Source: Agrobacterium albertimagni AOL15 (lineage in GTDB: Bacteria; Pseudomonadota; Alphaproteobacteria; Rhizobiales; Rhizobiaceae). Taken from it: a stretch of DNA of 64,000 bases. The notes under the pieces were generated by a model. That model saw only the letters and a program-made list of their open reading frames with translations. It searched no databases and was not told where the DNA came from. A program made the position numbers and the translations under genes. The stretch spans positions 310,001 through 374,000 of the forward strand of contig NZ_ALJF01000002.1 of assembly GCF_000300855.1 (NCBI RefSeq), in the 5' to 3' direction. Of the stretch, positions 9,171 through 20,366 are shown one piece after another. Numbering within the stretch: the first letter of the stretch is position 1; every line of letters starts with the position of its first letter.

Positions 9171-9704
9171 ATGATGAAATTCAGCCATGCAGTCACCGGA
9201 GCAGCCATCCTTCTGGCGCTCGCGGGGTGCCAGCGTACATCCTACAGCAACATGAATTCCGCCAACAGCGCTCTTCCGCCGCTGCAGGCCCAGCCGGTAC
9301 CCTCGGTACAGTCCGGCCAGCTTCCGCCGCCCGGCTCGGCTGATCCCAACCAGTTCCCCGCTGCTCCGGCCACGAATACGGCGGCTGCTGTCGGCGCTGC
9401 CGGTGCACCGGCCACCGCGCTCGACGTCACCAAGGAATCGATGGTCGGCAACTGGCGCGTCCAGAGCGCCGGCGCAAGCTGCGACATGTTCCTGACGCTC
9501 ACCAACCTTGGCAGCGGCTCGCGTGGTGGCACCCGCGGCTGTGCTGGCGAACTCACGACGATGGGTTCTTGGGAAGTGGCAGGCGGCAAGCAGGTCGTGC
9601 TCAAGGACCGCAACGGCAATACGATCGGCAGCCTCTACAAGACCGCCGATGCCAGGTTCGACGGCAGCACCGCGTCCGGCCAGCCGGTCAGCCTCAGCCG
9701 CTGA
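9171..9704 (+). CDS. omp19: Omp19-type outer-membrane lipoprotein, protease-inhibitor (Inh) domain
   Basis: The 177-residue product begins [22 protein letters not shown], a lipoprotein signal with lipobox LAGC and the acylated cysteine at residue 20. A Pro/Ala-rich, low-complexity stretch (about 30-85) leads to a C-terminal beta domain: [19 protein letters not shown] ... [13 protein letters not shown] ... [37 protein letters not shown]. The domain order, the cysteine pair and the RFDG...SLSR ending match Brucella Omp19, a lipoprotein with AprI/Inh-type protease-inhibitor activity. I infer a periplasm-facing or surface inhibitor. It stands alone between sdh and zapE, with its own apparent promoter. 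Confidence 0.85.
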   Translation: MMKFSHAVTGAAILLALAGCQRTSYSNMNSANSALPPLQAQPVPSVQSGQLPPPGSADPNQFPAAPATNTAAAVGAAGAPATALDVTKESMVGNWRVQSAGASCDMFLTLTNLGSGSRGGTRGCAGELTTMGSWEVAGGKQVVLKDRNGNTIGSLYKTADARFDGSTASGQPVSLSR

Positions 9705-9723
9705 TCCTCTTCTCCATTCCTGC

Positions 9724-9744
9724 GGTGGCCCGCCTTGGGCCACC
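9724..9744 (+). terminator. Hairpin between omp19 and zapE
   Basis: GGTGGCCC (9724-9731) and GGGCCACC (9737-9744) form a perfect eight-base-pair stem with a five-base loop. No T-run follows, so it may be a weak terminator or an mRNA-stability element rather than a full stop. Confidence 0.4.
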
Positions 9745-9765
9745 CTCCGGGCGGGACATTCATTC

Positions 9766-10941
9766 ATGCAGCCAGTTCCTGACTACGGCTTGAGCGTCGT
9801 CGAGCAGTTGCGCGCGATGACGGAGGCGGGGACACTTCAGCCTGATCGCCATCAGTTCGGCGTTGCCGAGAAGCTTGACCGTATCCTGACGGAGTTCAAG
9901 GCGCGCAAACCGGCTGCCAAGAAGAGTGCGCTGGGCTGGATGTTTGCCCAGCGGCGCAAACAGGAAATTCCCATCAAGGGTCTTTATGTCCATGGCAGCG
10001 TCGGTCGGGGCAAGACCATGCTCATGGATCTGTTCTTCAAGCTCGCACCCGTCGAGAAGAAGCGCCGCGCGCATTTCCACGAGTTTATGGCCGACGTGCA
10101 CGGGCGGATCCATGCTCATCGCCAGAAGGTGAAGGCCGGCGAAACGAAGCAGGCCGATCCCGTGCCGCCGGTTGCGGCAGCACTTCGCGAAGAAGCGCAG
10201 CTTCTCTGCTTCGACGAATTCACGGTGACCGATATCGCCGATGCGATGATCCTTGCTCGTCTGTTCACCGAGCTTTTTGCGCGGGGTTGCACACTGGTGG
10301 CAACCTCGAATGTCGAGCCTGATAATCTCTACCGCGACGGCCTCAACCGGGGGCTCTTTCTGCCCTTCGTCGATCTTCTGAAGAAGAATGTCGATGTCTC
10401 GACGCTCGACTCTCCCACTGATTACCGTCTCGAGAAGATGGAGAGCCTTCCGGTCTATATCGCGCCGCTCAACGACGCGCCGAAGATGATGGACATCGCC
10501 TGGAAGCGTGTGACGGAGGGGGCGCCCGAGGTCGCGGTCACCATCGAGATGAAGGGGCGGACCATAGAGATCCCGCGTGCGGCTGGCCGGGCTGCGCGCT
10601 TCAGCTTCCGCGATCTCTGTGAGCGTCCGCTTGGCGCATCCGATTATCTGGCGATCGCCAAGCGCTTCGATGTGGTTTTCGTTGAGAACATTCCGCATCT
10701 CGGCCCCGAGAAGCGCAATGAGACGAAACGCTTCATCATCCTGATCGATGCTCTTTATGACGCCAGTGTGCGGCTTTTCGCGTCAGCCGTTGCGATGCCG
10801 GAAGCCCTTCTGACGGAAAAGAAGGGCACCGAAGGCTTTGAATTTGATCGAACAGTTTCGCGTCTTTTCGAAATGCGCAGCGCAGATTACCTTGCGCTAC
10901 ATCAGTCAAAACGTCAAAATCATGACGGCTCAGTGACATAA
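9766..10941 (+). CDS. zapE: AFG1/ZapE-family ATPase
   Basis: I start this at ATG 9766 (MQPVPDYGLSVVEQL), giving 391 residues, the usual length of bacterial ZapE. The Walker A motif is GSVGRGKT (77-84), followed by MLMDLFF. Walker B is LLCFDEFTVTDIADAMIL near residue 150, and VATSNVEPDNLY is a sensor-like segment. The family includes E. coli ZapE, linked to Z-ring behaviour under stress, and mitochondrial AFG1/LACE1, linked to respiratory-complex quality control. Its fixed place between sdh and mdh is common in rhizobia and fits a role near respiratory enzymes. That role is inference. Confidence 0.88.
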   Translation: MQPVPDYGLSVVEQLRAMTEAGTLQPDRHQFGVAEKLDRILTEFKARKPAAKKSALGWMFAQRRKQEIPIKGLYVHGSVGRGKTMLMDLFFKLAPVEKKRRAHFHEFMADVHGRIHAHRQKVKAGETKQADPVPPVAAALREEAQLLCFDEFTVTDIADAMILARLFTELFARGCTLVATSNVEPDNLYRDGLNRGLFLPFVDLLKKNVDVSTLDSPTDYRLEKMESLPVYIAPLNDAPKMMDIAWKRVTEGAPEVAVTIEMKGRTIEIPRAAGRAARFSFRDLCERPLGASDYLAIAKRFDVVFVENIPHLGPEKRNETKRFIILIDALYDASVRLFASAVAMPEALLTEKKGTEGFEFDRTVSRLFEMRSADYLALHQSKRQNHDGSVT

Positions 10942-10944
10942 TAC

Positions 10945-10976
10945 TTGACGTTTACGTAAGAATTTTACCTTCTAAC
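10945..10976 (+). promoter_or_regulatory. Candidate promoter/operator upstream of mdh
   Basis: TTGACG at 10945 is a good -35, but the -10 at the expected distance (TTCTAA near 10970) is weak. The perfect palindrome TTACGTAA at 10952-10959 lies directly after the -35 and could be an operator. The 160-base gap before mdh is otherwise AT-rich and has no gene. Confidence 0.3.
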
Positions 10977-10997
10977 CGATTGAAATTGATACACTGA

Positions 10998-12065
<1,068 letters not shown>

Positions 12066-12110
12066 TTGCCTTAGCCCCACTATCGGGCGACCCAGAACAG
12101 GGACACGACA

Positions 12111-13304
<1,194 letters not shown>

Positions 13305-13321
13305 TCTGAGGAACCTATTCG

Positions 13322-14224
13322 ATGTCCATTCTTGTAAACAAGAACACCAAGGTCCTCGTTCAGGGCCTGACCGGCAAGACCGGCACCTTCCACACCGAAC
13401 AGGCGCTTGCCTATTATGGCACGCAGATGGTCGGCGGTATCCATCCGAAGAAGGGTGGCGAAAACTGGACCGGCTCCAAGGGTGAAACCCTGCCGATCTT
13501 CGCAACCGTTGCCGAAGCCAAGGAAAAGACCGGTGCAGACGCATCCGTGATCTACGTTCCTCCGGCAGGCGCTGCCGACGCCATCATCGAGGCGATCGAC
13601 GCCGAGATCCCGTTCATCACCTGCATCACCGAGGGCATCCCGGTCATGGACATGGTGCGGGTCAAGGCAAAGCTCGACAAGTCGAAGTCGCGTCTGCTCG
13701 GCCCGAACTGCCCGGGTATCCTGACGCCGGAAGAGTGCAAGATCGGCATCATGCCGGGCTCTATCTTCCGCAAGGGTTCGGTCGGCATCGTGTCGCGCTC
13801 GGGAACTCTTACCTATGAAGCGGTGTTCCAGACGTCGAACGAAGGCCTCGGCCAGACGACCGCTGTCGGTATCGGTGGTGACCCGGTCAAGGGTACCGAG
13901 TTCATCGACGTGCTCGAGATGTTCCTGGCCGATCCGGCCACGACCTCGATCATCATGATCGGCGAAATCGGCGGCTCGGCTGAAGAAGATGCAGCCCAGT
14001 TCCTGATCGACGAAGCCAAGAAGGGCCGCAAGAAGCCGATGGCTGGCTTCATCGCCGGTCGTACGGCGCCGAAGGGCCGCACCATGGGCCATGCCGGTGC
14101 TGTCGTTTCCGGTGGCAAGGGCGACGCCGAATCGAAGATCGAAGCCATGGAAGCTGCCGGCATCAAGGTTTCGCCTTCGCCGGCACGTCTGGGCAAGACC
14201 CTGGTCGAAGTCCTCAAGGGCTGA
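13322..14224 (+). CDS. sucD: Succinyl-CoA synthetase, alpha subunit
   Basis: The alpha subunit binds CoA and carries the phosphohistidine. The 300-residue protein starts [29 protein letters not shown] and has the CoA-binding Rossmann region at about 15-40. The active-site segment is [27 protein letters not shown] near 245-270, where MGHAGA contains the phosphorylated histidine. GGAGG is absent, but TCTGAGGAACC lies before the ATG. A long hairpin follows the stop and separates sucCD from sucA. Confidence 0.98.
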   Translation: MSILVNKNTKVLVQGLTGKTGTFHTEQALAYYGTQMVGGIHPKKGGENWTGSKGETLPIFATVAEAKEKTGADASVIYVPPAGAADAIIEAIDAEIPFITCITEGIPVMDMVRVKAKLDKSKSRLLGPNCPGILTPEECKIGIMPGSIFRKGSVGIVSRSGTLTYEAVFQTSNEGLGQTTAVGIGGDPVKGTEFIDVLEMFLADPATTSIIMIGEIGGSAEEDAAQFLIDEAKKGRKKPMAGFIAGRTAPKGRTMGHAGAVVSGGKGDAESKIEAMEAAGIKVSPSPARLGKTLVEVLKG

Positions 14225-14242
14225 GACCTGACGAAAATCAAG

Positions 14243-14278
14243 CCAGGCGAAGGGTTGGGCCTCCAATCCTTCGCCTGG
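14243..14278 (+). terminator. Long hairpin between sucD and sucA
   Basis: CCAGGCGAAGG (14243-14253) pairs with CCTTCGCCTGG (14268-14278), and the stem continues inward through a G-T pair and TTGG/CCAA to a GCCT loop, about 16 pairs in total. There is no T-run after it. It could be a partial terminator or a processing site that lets sucCD and sucAB levels differ. Confidence 0.55.
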
Positions 14279-14383
14279 ACTTCGCATATTTAAGGCGATT
14301 CGCTTTTGCGGTCGTGAGCGGCAGGCCGGGCATCCGGTCATCAATTCAAGTCGGGAGGCGAGCCGAGACGCTCGCGAAGCACC

Positions 14384-17380
14384 ATGGGTAGGCAAGAAGC
14401 CAACGAGCAGTTTCTGATCACGTCCTTCCTCGACGGATCGAATGCGGCCTATATCGAACAGCTTTACGCACGCTATCAGGAAGACCCCTCCTCGGTCTCC
14501 GACGAGTGGCAGGCTTTCTTCAAGGCCCTCGCCGACAATCCCGGTGACGTGAAGAAGGCAGCCTCCGGCGCCTCCTGGAAGCGCAAGAACTGGCCGATCG
14601 CCGAAGGCGGCGACCTCGTCAACGCGCTCGACGGCAACTGGGGCGTCGTCGAGAAGGCGATTGAGAAGAAGGTCCAGGCCAAGGCCGAGGCGACCGCAGC
14701 CTCGACCGGCAAGGCCGTGTCCGAAGCCGAGGTGCTGCAGGCAACGCGCGACAGCGTGCGCGCCATCATGATGATCCGTGCCTATCGCATGCGCGGCCAC
14801 CTGCATGCCAAGCTCGATCCGCTGGGCCTCGCCGCCCCGGTCGAGGACTATGATGAATTGTCGCCGACGTCCTATGGCTTCACCGAGGCCGACTACAGCC
14901 GCAAGATCTTCATCGACAACGTGCTGGGCCTGGAATACGCCACGATCCCGCAGATGCTCGACATCCTGCAGCGCACCTATTGCTCGACGCTCGGCGTCGA
15001 GTTCATGCATATCTCCAATCCGGAAGAAAAGGCCTGGATCCAGGAGCGTATCGAGGGCCCCGGCAAGGGCGTCGAGTTCACGCCGAACGGCAAGAAGGCC
15101 ATTCTGCAGAAGTTGATCGAGGCCGAAGGCTTCGAGCAGTTCATCGACGTCAAGTACAAGGGCACCAAGCGCTTTGGCCTCGACGGCGGTGAATCCCTGA
15201 TCCCGGCGCTCGAACAGATCATCAAGCGTGGCGGCCAGGAAGGCATGGAAGAAATCGTGTTCGGCATGGCCCATCGCGGTCGTCTGAACGTTCTGTCCCA
15301 GGTTATGGGCAAGCCGCATCGCGCCATCTTCCACGAATTCAAGGGCGGCTCCTTCAAGCCCGATGAGGTCGAAGGCTCCGGCGACGTCAAGTACCACCTC
15401 GGCGCCTCCTCGGACCGCGAGTTCGATGGCAACAAGGTGCACCTGTCGTTGACGGCCAATCCGTCGCACCTGGAAATCGTCAATCCGGTCGTCATGGGTA
15501 AGGCCCGCGCGAAGCAGGACCAGCTCGCCAAGGTTTGGGAAGGCGATGTCATCCCCCTCAAGGAGCGCGCCAAGGTTCTGCCGCTGCTTCTGCACGGTGA
15601 TGCGGCCTTTGCCGGTCAGGGCGTCGTTGCCGAAATCCTCGGTCTCTCCGGTCTGCGCGGTCACCGCGTCGCCGGGACGATGCACTTCATCATCAACAAC
15701 CAGATCGGCTTCACCACCAATCCGGCCTTCTCGCGCTCGTCGCCCTATCCGTCCGACGTTGCCAAGATGATCGAAGCGCCGATCTTCCACGTCAATGGTG
15801 ACGATCCGGAAGCGGTCGTCTATGCGGCCAAGGTCGCGACCGAATACCGGATGAAGTTCCACAAGCCTGTCGTCGTCGACATGTTCTGCTATCGCCGCTT
15901 CGGTCATAACGAAGGCGATGAGCCGTCCTTCACGCAGCCGAAGATGTACAAGGAAATCCGCGCCCACAAGACCGTGGTCAACATCTATGGCGAGCGTCTG
16001 ATCGCCGAGGGCCTGATCACCGAGGGCGAACTCGAGAAGATGAAGGCCGATTGGCGCGCCCATCTCGAGCAGGAGTTCGAAGCCGGTCAGAGCTACAAGC
16101 CGAACAAGGCCGACTGGCTGGACGGCGTTTGGTCGGGTCTCAGGACTGCCGACAATGCCGACGAGCAGCGCCGTGGCAAGACGGCTGTGCCGATGAAGCA
16201 GCTCAAGGAAATCGGCCGCAAGCTGTCGACCATTCCCGAGGGCTTCAAGGCGCACCGCACGATCCAGCGGTTCATGGACAACCGCGCGCAGATGATCGAA
16301 ACCGGCGAAGGCATCGACTGGGCCATGGGCGAAGCACTCGCCTTCGGTTCGCTTGCCGTCGAGGGCCACAAGATCCGCTTGTCCGGCCAGGATTGCGAAC
16401 GCGGTACCTTCTCGCAGCGCCATTCGGTCCTCTACGATCAGGACACCGAAGAACGCTACATCCCGCTCGCCAATCTCGCCCCGAACCAGGCGCGCTATGA
16501 AGTCATCAACTCGATGCTGTCGGAAGAGGCCGTTCTCGGTTTCGAATACGGCTATTCGCTCGCCCGTCCGAATGCGCTGACGCTCTGGGAAGCCCAGTTC
16601 GGTGACTTCGCCAACGGGGCGCAGGTCGTCTTCGACCAGTTCATCTCGTCGGGTGAACGCAAGTGGCTGCGCATGTCCGGTCTCGTCTGCCTTCTGCCGC
16701 ACGGCTACGAAGGCCAGGGTCCGGAACACTCTTCGGCCCGCCTCGAGCGCTGGCTGCAGATGTGCGCCGAAGACAATATGCAGGTCGCGAACGTCACGAC
16801 GCCGTCGAACTACTTCCACATCCTGCGCCGTCAGATGAAGCGTGACTTCCGCAAGCCGCTGATCATGATGACGCCGAAGTCCTTGCTGCGCCACAAGCGC
16901 GCAACGTCGAGCCTTGCCGAAATGGCCGGCGAAAGCTCCTTCCACCGCCTGCTGTGGGACGATGCCGAGGTCATCAAGGACGGCCCGATCAAGCTTCAGA
17001 AGGATGCGAAGATCCGCCGCGTCGTCATGTGCACGGGCAAGGTCTATTACGACCTGCTCGAAGAGCGCGAAAAGCGCGGCATCGACGACATCTACCTGCT
17101 GCGTATCGAACAGCTCTACCCGTTCCCGGCCAAGGCGCTCATCAACGAGCTGTCGCGCTTCCGCAATGCGGAGATGGTCTGGTGCCAGGAAGAGCCGAAG
17201 AACATGGGCGCCTGGTCGTTCATCGATCCTTATCTGGAATGGGTGCTTGCCCATATCGACGCCAAGTACCAGCGCGTGCGCTACACCGGTCGTCCGGCTG
17301 CTGCCTCGCCGGCAACGGGCCTGATGTCGAAGCACCTCGCCCAGCTCGAAGCCTTCCTTGAGGACGCTCTGGGCGGTTGA
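14384..17380 (+). CDS. sucA: 2-Oxoglutarate dehydrogenase E1 component
   Basis: E1 decarboxylates 2-oxoglutarate using thiamine diphosphate and reductively succinylates the lipoyl group of SucB. The 998-residue product starts MGRQEANEQFLITSFLDGSNAAYIEQLYARYQEDP, a typical rhizobial N-terminus that docks to E2. HRGRLNVLSQVMGKP (near residue 300) and LHGDAAFAGQGVVAEIL with NNQIGFTTNP (near 405-440) form the ThDP site. GHNEGDEPSFTQP and QCEEP-like EEPKNMGAW follow in the transketolase domains. Length is normal. It follows sucD after 159 bases, including the hairpin, and precedes sucB by 57 bases. Confidence 0.98.
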   Translation: MGRQEANEQFLITSFLDGSNAAYIEQLYARYQEDPSSVSDEWQAFFKALADNPGDVKKAASGASWKRKNWPIAEGGDLVNALDGNWGVVEKAIEKKVQAKAEATAASTGKAVSEAEVLQATRDSVRAIMMIRAYRMRGHLHAKLDPLGLAAPVEDYDELSPTSYGFTEADYSRKIFIDNVLGLEYATIPQMLDILQRTYCSTLGVEFMHISNPEEKAWIQERIEGPGKGVEFTPNGKKAILQKLIEAEGFEQFIDVKYKGTKRFGLDGGESLIPALEQIIKRGGQEGMEEIVFGMAHRGRLNVLSQVMGKPHRAIFHEFKGGSFKPDEVEGSGDVKYHLGASSDREFDGNKVHLSLTANPSHLEIVNPVVMGKARAKQDQLAKVWEGDVIPLKERAKVLPLLLHGDAAFAGQGVVAEILGLSGLRGHRVAGTMHFIINNQIGFTTNPAFSRSSPYPSDVAKMIEAPIFHVNGDDPEAVVYAAKVATEYRMKFHKPVVVDMFCYRRFGHNEGDEPSFTQPKMYKEIRAHKTVVNIYGERLIAEGLITEGELEKMKADWRAHLEQEFEAGQSYKPNKADWLDGVWSGLRTADNADEQRRGKTAVPMKQLKEIGRKLSTIPEGFKAHRTIQRFMDNRAQMIETGEGIDWAMGEALAFGSLAVEGHKIRLSGQDCERGTFSQRHSVLYDQDTEERYIPLANLAPNQARYEVINSMLSEEAVLGFEYGYSLARPNALTLWEAQFGDFANGAQVVFDQFISSGERKWLRMSGLVCLLPHGYEGQGPEHSSARLERWLQMCAEDNMQVANVTTPSNYFHILRRQMKRDFRKPLIMMTPKSLLRHKRATSSLAEMAGESSFHRLLWDDAEVIKDGPIKLQKDAKIRRVVMCTGKVYYDLLEEREKRGIDDIYLLRIEQLYPFPAKALINELSRFRNAEMVWCQEEPKNMGAWSFIDPYLEWVLAHIDAKYQRVRYTGRPAAASPATGLMSKHLAQLEAFLEDALGG

Positions 17381-17437
17381 TCCGCCCAGTCTTCTCCTCG
17401 CAGACCGTAACGTTCTCTGACCAACGGAATTGAGATC

Positions 17438-18667
17438 ATGGCCACTGAAATCCGCGTACCCACCCTCGGCGAATCCGTCAGCGAAGCCACTGTCGGCACC
17501 TGGTTCAAGAAGGTCGGCGACACCGTGAAGGCCGACGAACCGATCGTCGAACTGGAAACCGACAAGGTGACCGTCGAAGTCCCGGCTCCCGCCTCTGGCG
17601 TGCTGACCGAAATCGTCGCCCAGAACGGCGAGACCGTCGGTCTCGGCGCGCTGCTCGGCCAGATCGCTGAAGGCGCTGCCGGTTCCGCCGGTGCTGCTGC
17701 CCCGGCTCCCGCTGCTGCGCCTGCACCTGCTGCTGCCCCGGCTCCGGCCGCTGCTGCTCCGGCCGCTTCTTCCGCCATGCCGGCTGCTCCGGCTGCCGCC
17801 AAGCTCGCTGCCGACAACAACATCGCGACCGCCGATGTCGATGGTTCCGGCAAGCGTGGCCAGGTGCTGAAGGGCGACGTGCTCGCCGCCATCGCCAAGG
17901 GCAGCTCCGCTCCGGCGCCGACCGCAGCCCCGGCTGCTCCGCGTCCGGCATCTTCCGGTGACGATGCCTCCCGTGAAGAGCGCGTCAAGATGACCCGTCT
18001 GCGCCAGACGATCGCCAAGCGCCTGAAGGATGCCCAGAACACGGCCGCCATGCTGACCACCTATAACGAGGTGGACATGAAGGCGGTCATGGATCTGCGC
18101 AACCGCTACAAGGACATCTTCGAAAAGAAGCACGGCGTGAAGCTCGGCTTCATGGGCTTCTTCACCAAGGCCGTCACGCATGCGCTGAAGGAACTGCCGG
18201 CCGTCAACGCCGAAATCGACGGCACCGACATCATCTACAAGAACTACTGCCATGTCGGCGTTGCCGTCGGCACGGACAAGGGTCTCGTCGTTCCGGTCGT
18301 GCGCGATGCCGACCAGATGTCGATCGCCGAGATTGAGAAGGAAATCGGCCGCCTCGGCAAGGCTGCCCGTGACGGCCAGCTGTCGATGGCCGACATGCAG
18401 GGCGGCACCTTCACCATCTCGAACGGTGGCGTCTATGGTTCGCTGATGTCCTCGCCGATCCTGAATGCACCGCAGTCGGGTATCCTCGGCATGCACAAGA
18501 TCCAGGAGCGTCCGGTCGTCGTTGGCGGCCAGATTGTCATCCGTCCGATGATGTACCTCGCCCTCTCCTACGATCACCGCATCGTTGACGGCAAGGAAGC
18601 GGTGACCTTCCTCGTTCGCGTCAAGGAAAGCCTTGAGGATCCGGAACGTCTGGTTCTGGATCTCTGA
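17438..18667 (+). CDS. sucB: 2-Oxoglutarate dehydrogenase E2 (dihydrolipoyl succinyltransferase)
   Basis: E2 carries the swinging lipoyl arm and transfers succinyl to CoA. The single lipoyl domain (1-75) has K43 in [14 protein letters not shown] as the lipoylation site. An Ala/Pro linker (about 80-125) is followed by a peripheral subunit-binding domain ([31 protein letters not shown], about 125-155). The catalytic acyltransferase domain ends in [16 protein letters not shown] with the active-site His and Asp. The total of 409 residues is normal. It lies between sucA and a membrane-protein gene, with lpd, encoding E3, 1.7 kb downstream. Confidence 0.98.
   Translation: MATEIRVPTLGESVSEATVGTWFKKVGDTVKADEPIVELETDKVTVEVPAPASGVLTEIVAQNGETVGLGALLGQIAEGAAGSAGAAAPAPAAAPAPAAAPAPAAAAPAASSAMPAAPAAAKLAADNNIATADVDGSGKRGQVLKGDVLAAIAKGSSAPAPTAAPAAPRPASSGDDASREERVKMTRLRQTIAKRLKDAQNTAAMLTTYNEVDMKAVMDLRNRYKDIFEKKHGVKLGFMGFFTKAVTHALKELPAVNAEIDGTDIIYKNYCHVGVAVGTDKGLVVPVVRDADQMSIAEIEKEIGRLGKAARDGQLSMADMQGGTFTISNGGVYGSLMSSPILNAPQSGILGMHKIQERPVVVGGQIVIRPMMYLALSYDHRIVDGKEAVTFLVRVKESLEDPERLVLDL
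17693..17815 (+). repeat. Ala/Pro linker low-complexity repeat inside sucB
   Basis: GCTGCTGCCCCGGCTCC-like units recur with variation and encode [18 protein letters not shown]. The linker is flexible in E2 proteins. This is coding repetition, not a mobile or intergenic repeat. Confidence 0.7.
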
Positions 18668-18679
18668 GGAAGTCTCACG

Positions 18680-19093
18680 ATGGAGCCGGTATCCGCTTCC
18701 GCCTCTCCGCTCACCCTGCTCCTTGCCTGGAGCGTGGTCTTGCTGGTGGCGCATGTCCTCCTGCAGGGCATGCTTGCTACCAGGGAGCTGGGCACGGAGT
18801 GGAATGCCGGCCCTCGTGATGAAGGCAAACAGCCGGAGAGCAAGCTTGCCGGCCGCGCAGCGCGGGCGTCCTCGAACTTCCGCGAAACCTATCCGGCCTT
18901 CGTCGCGCTTGCGGCAGGGCTTCTGTTCACGGGCGAGACCTCCGGTCTCGGCCTTATCGGCGCGATCGTCTGGTTTGTCGGGCGCATCGTTTACTACCCG
19001 CTCTATCTGGCGGGCATTCCCTATATCCGCTCGCTCGTCTGGCTCGCCGCCATGGCCGGCCTCGGCTTGATGTTCCTCGCGCTGGCGTTTTGA
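18680..19093 (+). CDS. MAPEG-family integral membrane protein
   Basis: The 137-residue protein has four hydrophobic helices at about 10-30, 72-88, 88-108 and 115-135. The segment RAARASSNFRETYPAFVALAAGL near residues 58-80 matches the family's conserved R-x-x-x-N-x-x-E-x-x-P region. MAPEG members include glutathione-dependent and eicosanoid enzymes, but the bacterial representatives mostly lack a known substrate, so none is assigned. It begins 12 bases after sucB and is probably co-transcribed with sucAB. It is the first of three non-TCA genes lying between E2 and E3. Confidence 0.85.
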   Translation: MEPVSASASPLTLLLAWSVVLLVAHVLLQGMLATRELGTEWNAGPRDEGKQPESKLAGRAARASSNFRETYPAFVALAAGLLFTGETSGLGLIGAIVWFVGRIVYYPLYLAGIPYIRSLVWLAAMAGLGLMFLALAF

Positions 19094-19101
19094 GGTGAGG
19101 C

Positions 19102-19596
19102 ATGGGCGCGTCGTCAGGAGCAACCGTCCTTCTTGCCGCGCTCGCGCTGTCTGATGCGGCTATGGCCGCCGATTGCCTGATTGAAAAAGCCACCTACCGC
19201 GAAGCCGAAACCGGTGTCGAGCTGGTCTTTGCTACTGCCAGCGGCGAGAATACGCCTGTTTCCCATGGGTTCAGCACCGAAATCGGCACTTTCAAGCTCA
19301 ATGGTCACGTCATGTTCGATCCCGAAATCGAGCGTCCCATCGGCATGCTGATGAACAATTGCCCCGAGGGCGACGTGACTGGGGCAACGATTGCTGCCTG
19401 CACCGTCTGGAAGGGCATCGTCTATGGCATCGACGAGACGACCGGCCATGTCGATGTCCTCCCGCTGGAAGGCGCCGACGCGCCCGATGCGCTTCTCTTG
19501 CCCGGCTTTGGCCCTGCCATCCTGTCGTTTGTCGTCGGGAAAGGCATGGAAAGCGCGCCCTGGGATGTCTTCGAGTTCAAGGGATGCGCCTCATGA
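19102..19596 (+). CDS. Secreted protein of unknown function
   Basis: The 164-residue product has a signal peptide (MGASSGATVLLAALALSDAAMA, cleavage likely after AMA). The mature domain carries three spaced cysteines: ADCLIEKATYRE, NNCPEGDVTGATIAAC and the C-terminal KGCAS. I do not recognise the family. The start is eight bases after the MAPEG-gene stop, and the end overlaps the next gene by ATGA, so it is within one operon. A periplasmic location is inferred from the signal peptide. Confidence 0.75.
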   Translation: MGASSGATVLLAALALSDAAMAADCLIEKATYREAETGVELVFATASGENTPVSHGFSTEIGTFKLNGHVMFDPEIERPIGMLMNNCPEGDVTGATIAACTVWKGIVYGIDETTGHVDVLPLEGADAPDALLLPGFGPAILSFVVGKGMESAPWDVFEFKGCAS

Positions 19597-20342
19597 CCAG
19601 CCGTCCCCTTCTCCTCGTCACGGGCGGTAGCCGCGGCATCGGTGCAGCCGTCTGCCGAAAGGCGGCAGCGCAGGGCTACGACCTGCTGGTCAATTATCAC
19701 TCGAATGCAATCGCGGCTGAGGCGGTTGCGGCTGACTGCAGGGCTTTCGGCGCGAATGCCGAGGTTGTCCAGGGCGATACCGCGACAGAGGCCGGCATCG
19801 AAAGCATCTTCCAGGCGGTTGACCGCCTTGGATCGCTCTATGGTCTCGTCAACAATGCCGGCGTCGTCGATGTCACTGCGCGGGTCGAGGATTTCGACCG
19901 GGCGCGGCTCGACCGGATTTTTGCCGTCAATGTGATCGGCAAGATCCGCTGCGCCACGGAAGCCGTGATGCGCATGTCGACGAAACATGGCGGGCAGGGT
20001 GGCGTGATCGTCAATATCTCGTCCATGGCTGCCGTGATCGGGAGTTCAGGCCAGTATGTCGATTATGCCGCGGCCAAGGCTGCGGTCGATACCTTTACTG
20101 TGGGCTTGTCCCGCGAAGTCGCAACCGAGGGCATCAGGGTCAATGCCATCAGGCCCGGGATCATCGATACCGAAATTCACGCATCCGGCGGACTGCCGGA
20201 CAGGGCGCGCGATCTGGCCCCAATCGTTCCGATGCAAAGGCCCGGAACGGCCGACGAAGTGGCCGACAGCGTGCTCTATCTCCTCTCGCCTCAGGCATCC
20301 TATGTCACGGGTGCCATCTTGAATGTCAGCGGCGGTCGGTAA
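19593..20342 (+). CDS. Short-chain dehydrogenase/reductase (SDR)
   Basis: I start this at ATG 19593, which overlaps the preceding stop. The 249-residue classical SDR has TGGSRGIGAAVCRKAA (10-25) as the NAD(P)-binding TGxxxGxG motif and the LVNNAGVVD motif near 85. Catalytic residues are Ser in NISSMAAVIGSSGQYVDYAAAK (about 140-160) together with the YxxxK pair Tyr and Lys. It ends SYVTGAILNVSGGR, typical of FabG-like sugar or oxoacyl reductases. The substrate cannot be read from the sequence. It lies directly upstream of lpd, with 24 bases between. Confidence 0.9.
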   Translation: MTSRPLLLVTGGSRGIGAAVCRKAAAQGYDLLVNYHSNAIAAEAVAADCRAFGANAEVVQGDTATEAGIESIFQAVDRLGSLYGLVNNAGVVDVTARVEDFDRARLDRIFAVNVIGKIRCATEAVMRMSTKHGGQGGVIVNISSMAAVIGSSGQYVDYAAAKAAVDTFTVGLSREVATEGIRVNAIRPGIIDTEIHASGGLPDRARDLAPIVPMQRPGTADEVADSVLYLLSPQASYVTGAILNVSGGR

Positions 20343-20366
20343 CCGTCGAAAACGAAGGAAGCTCCC

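Noticed and set aside
17693..17815. Tandem repeat as a CRISPR or regulatory array
   Set aside because: It is in frame within sucB and encodes the flexible Ala/Pro linker common to E2 proteins.
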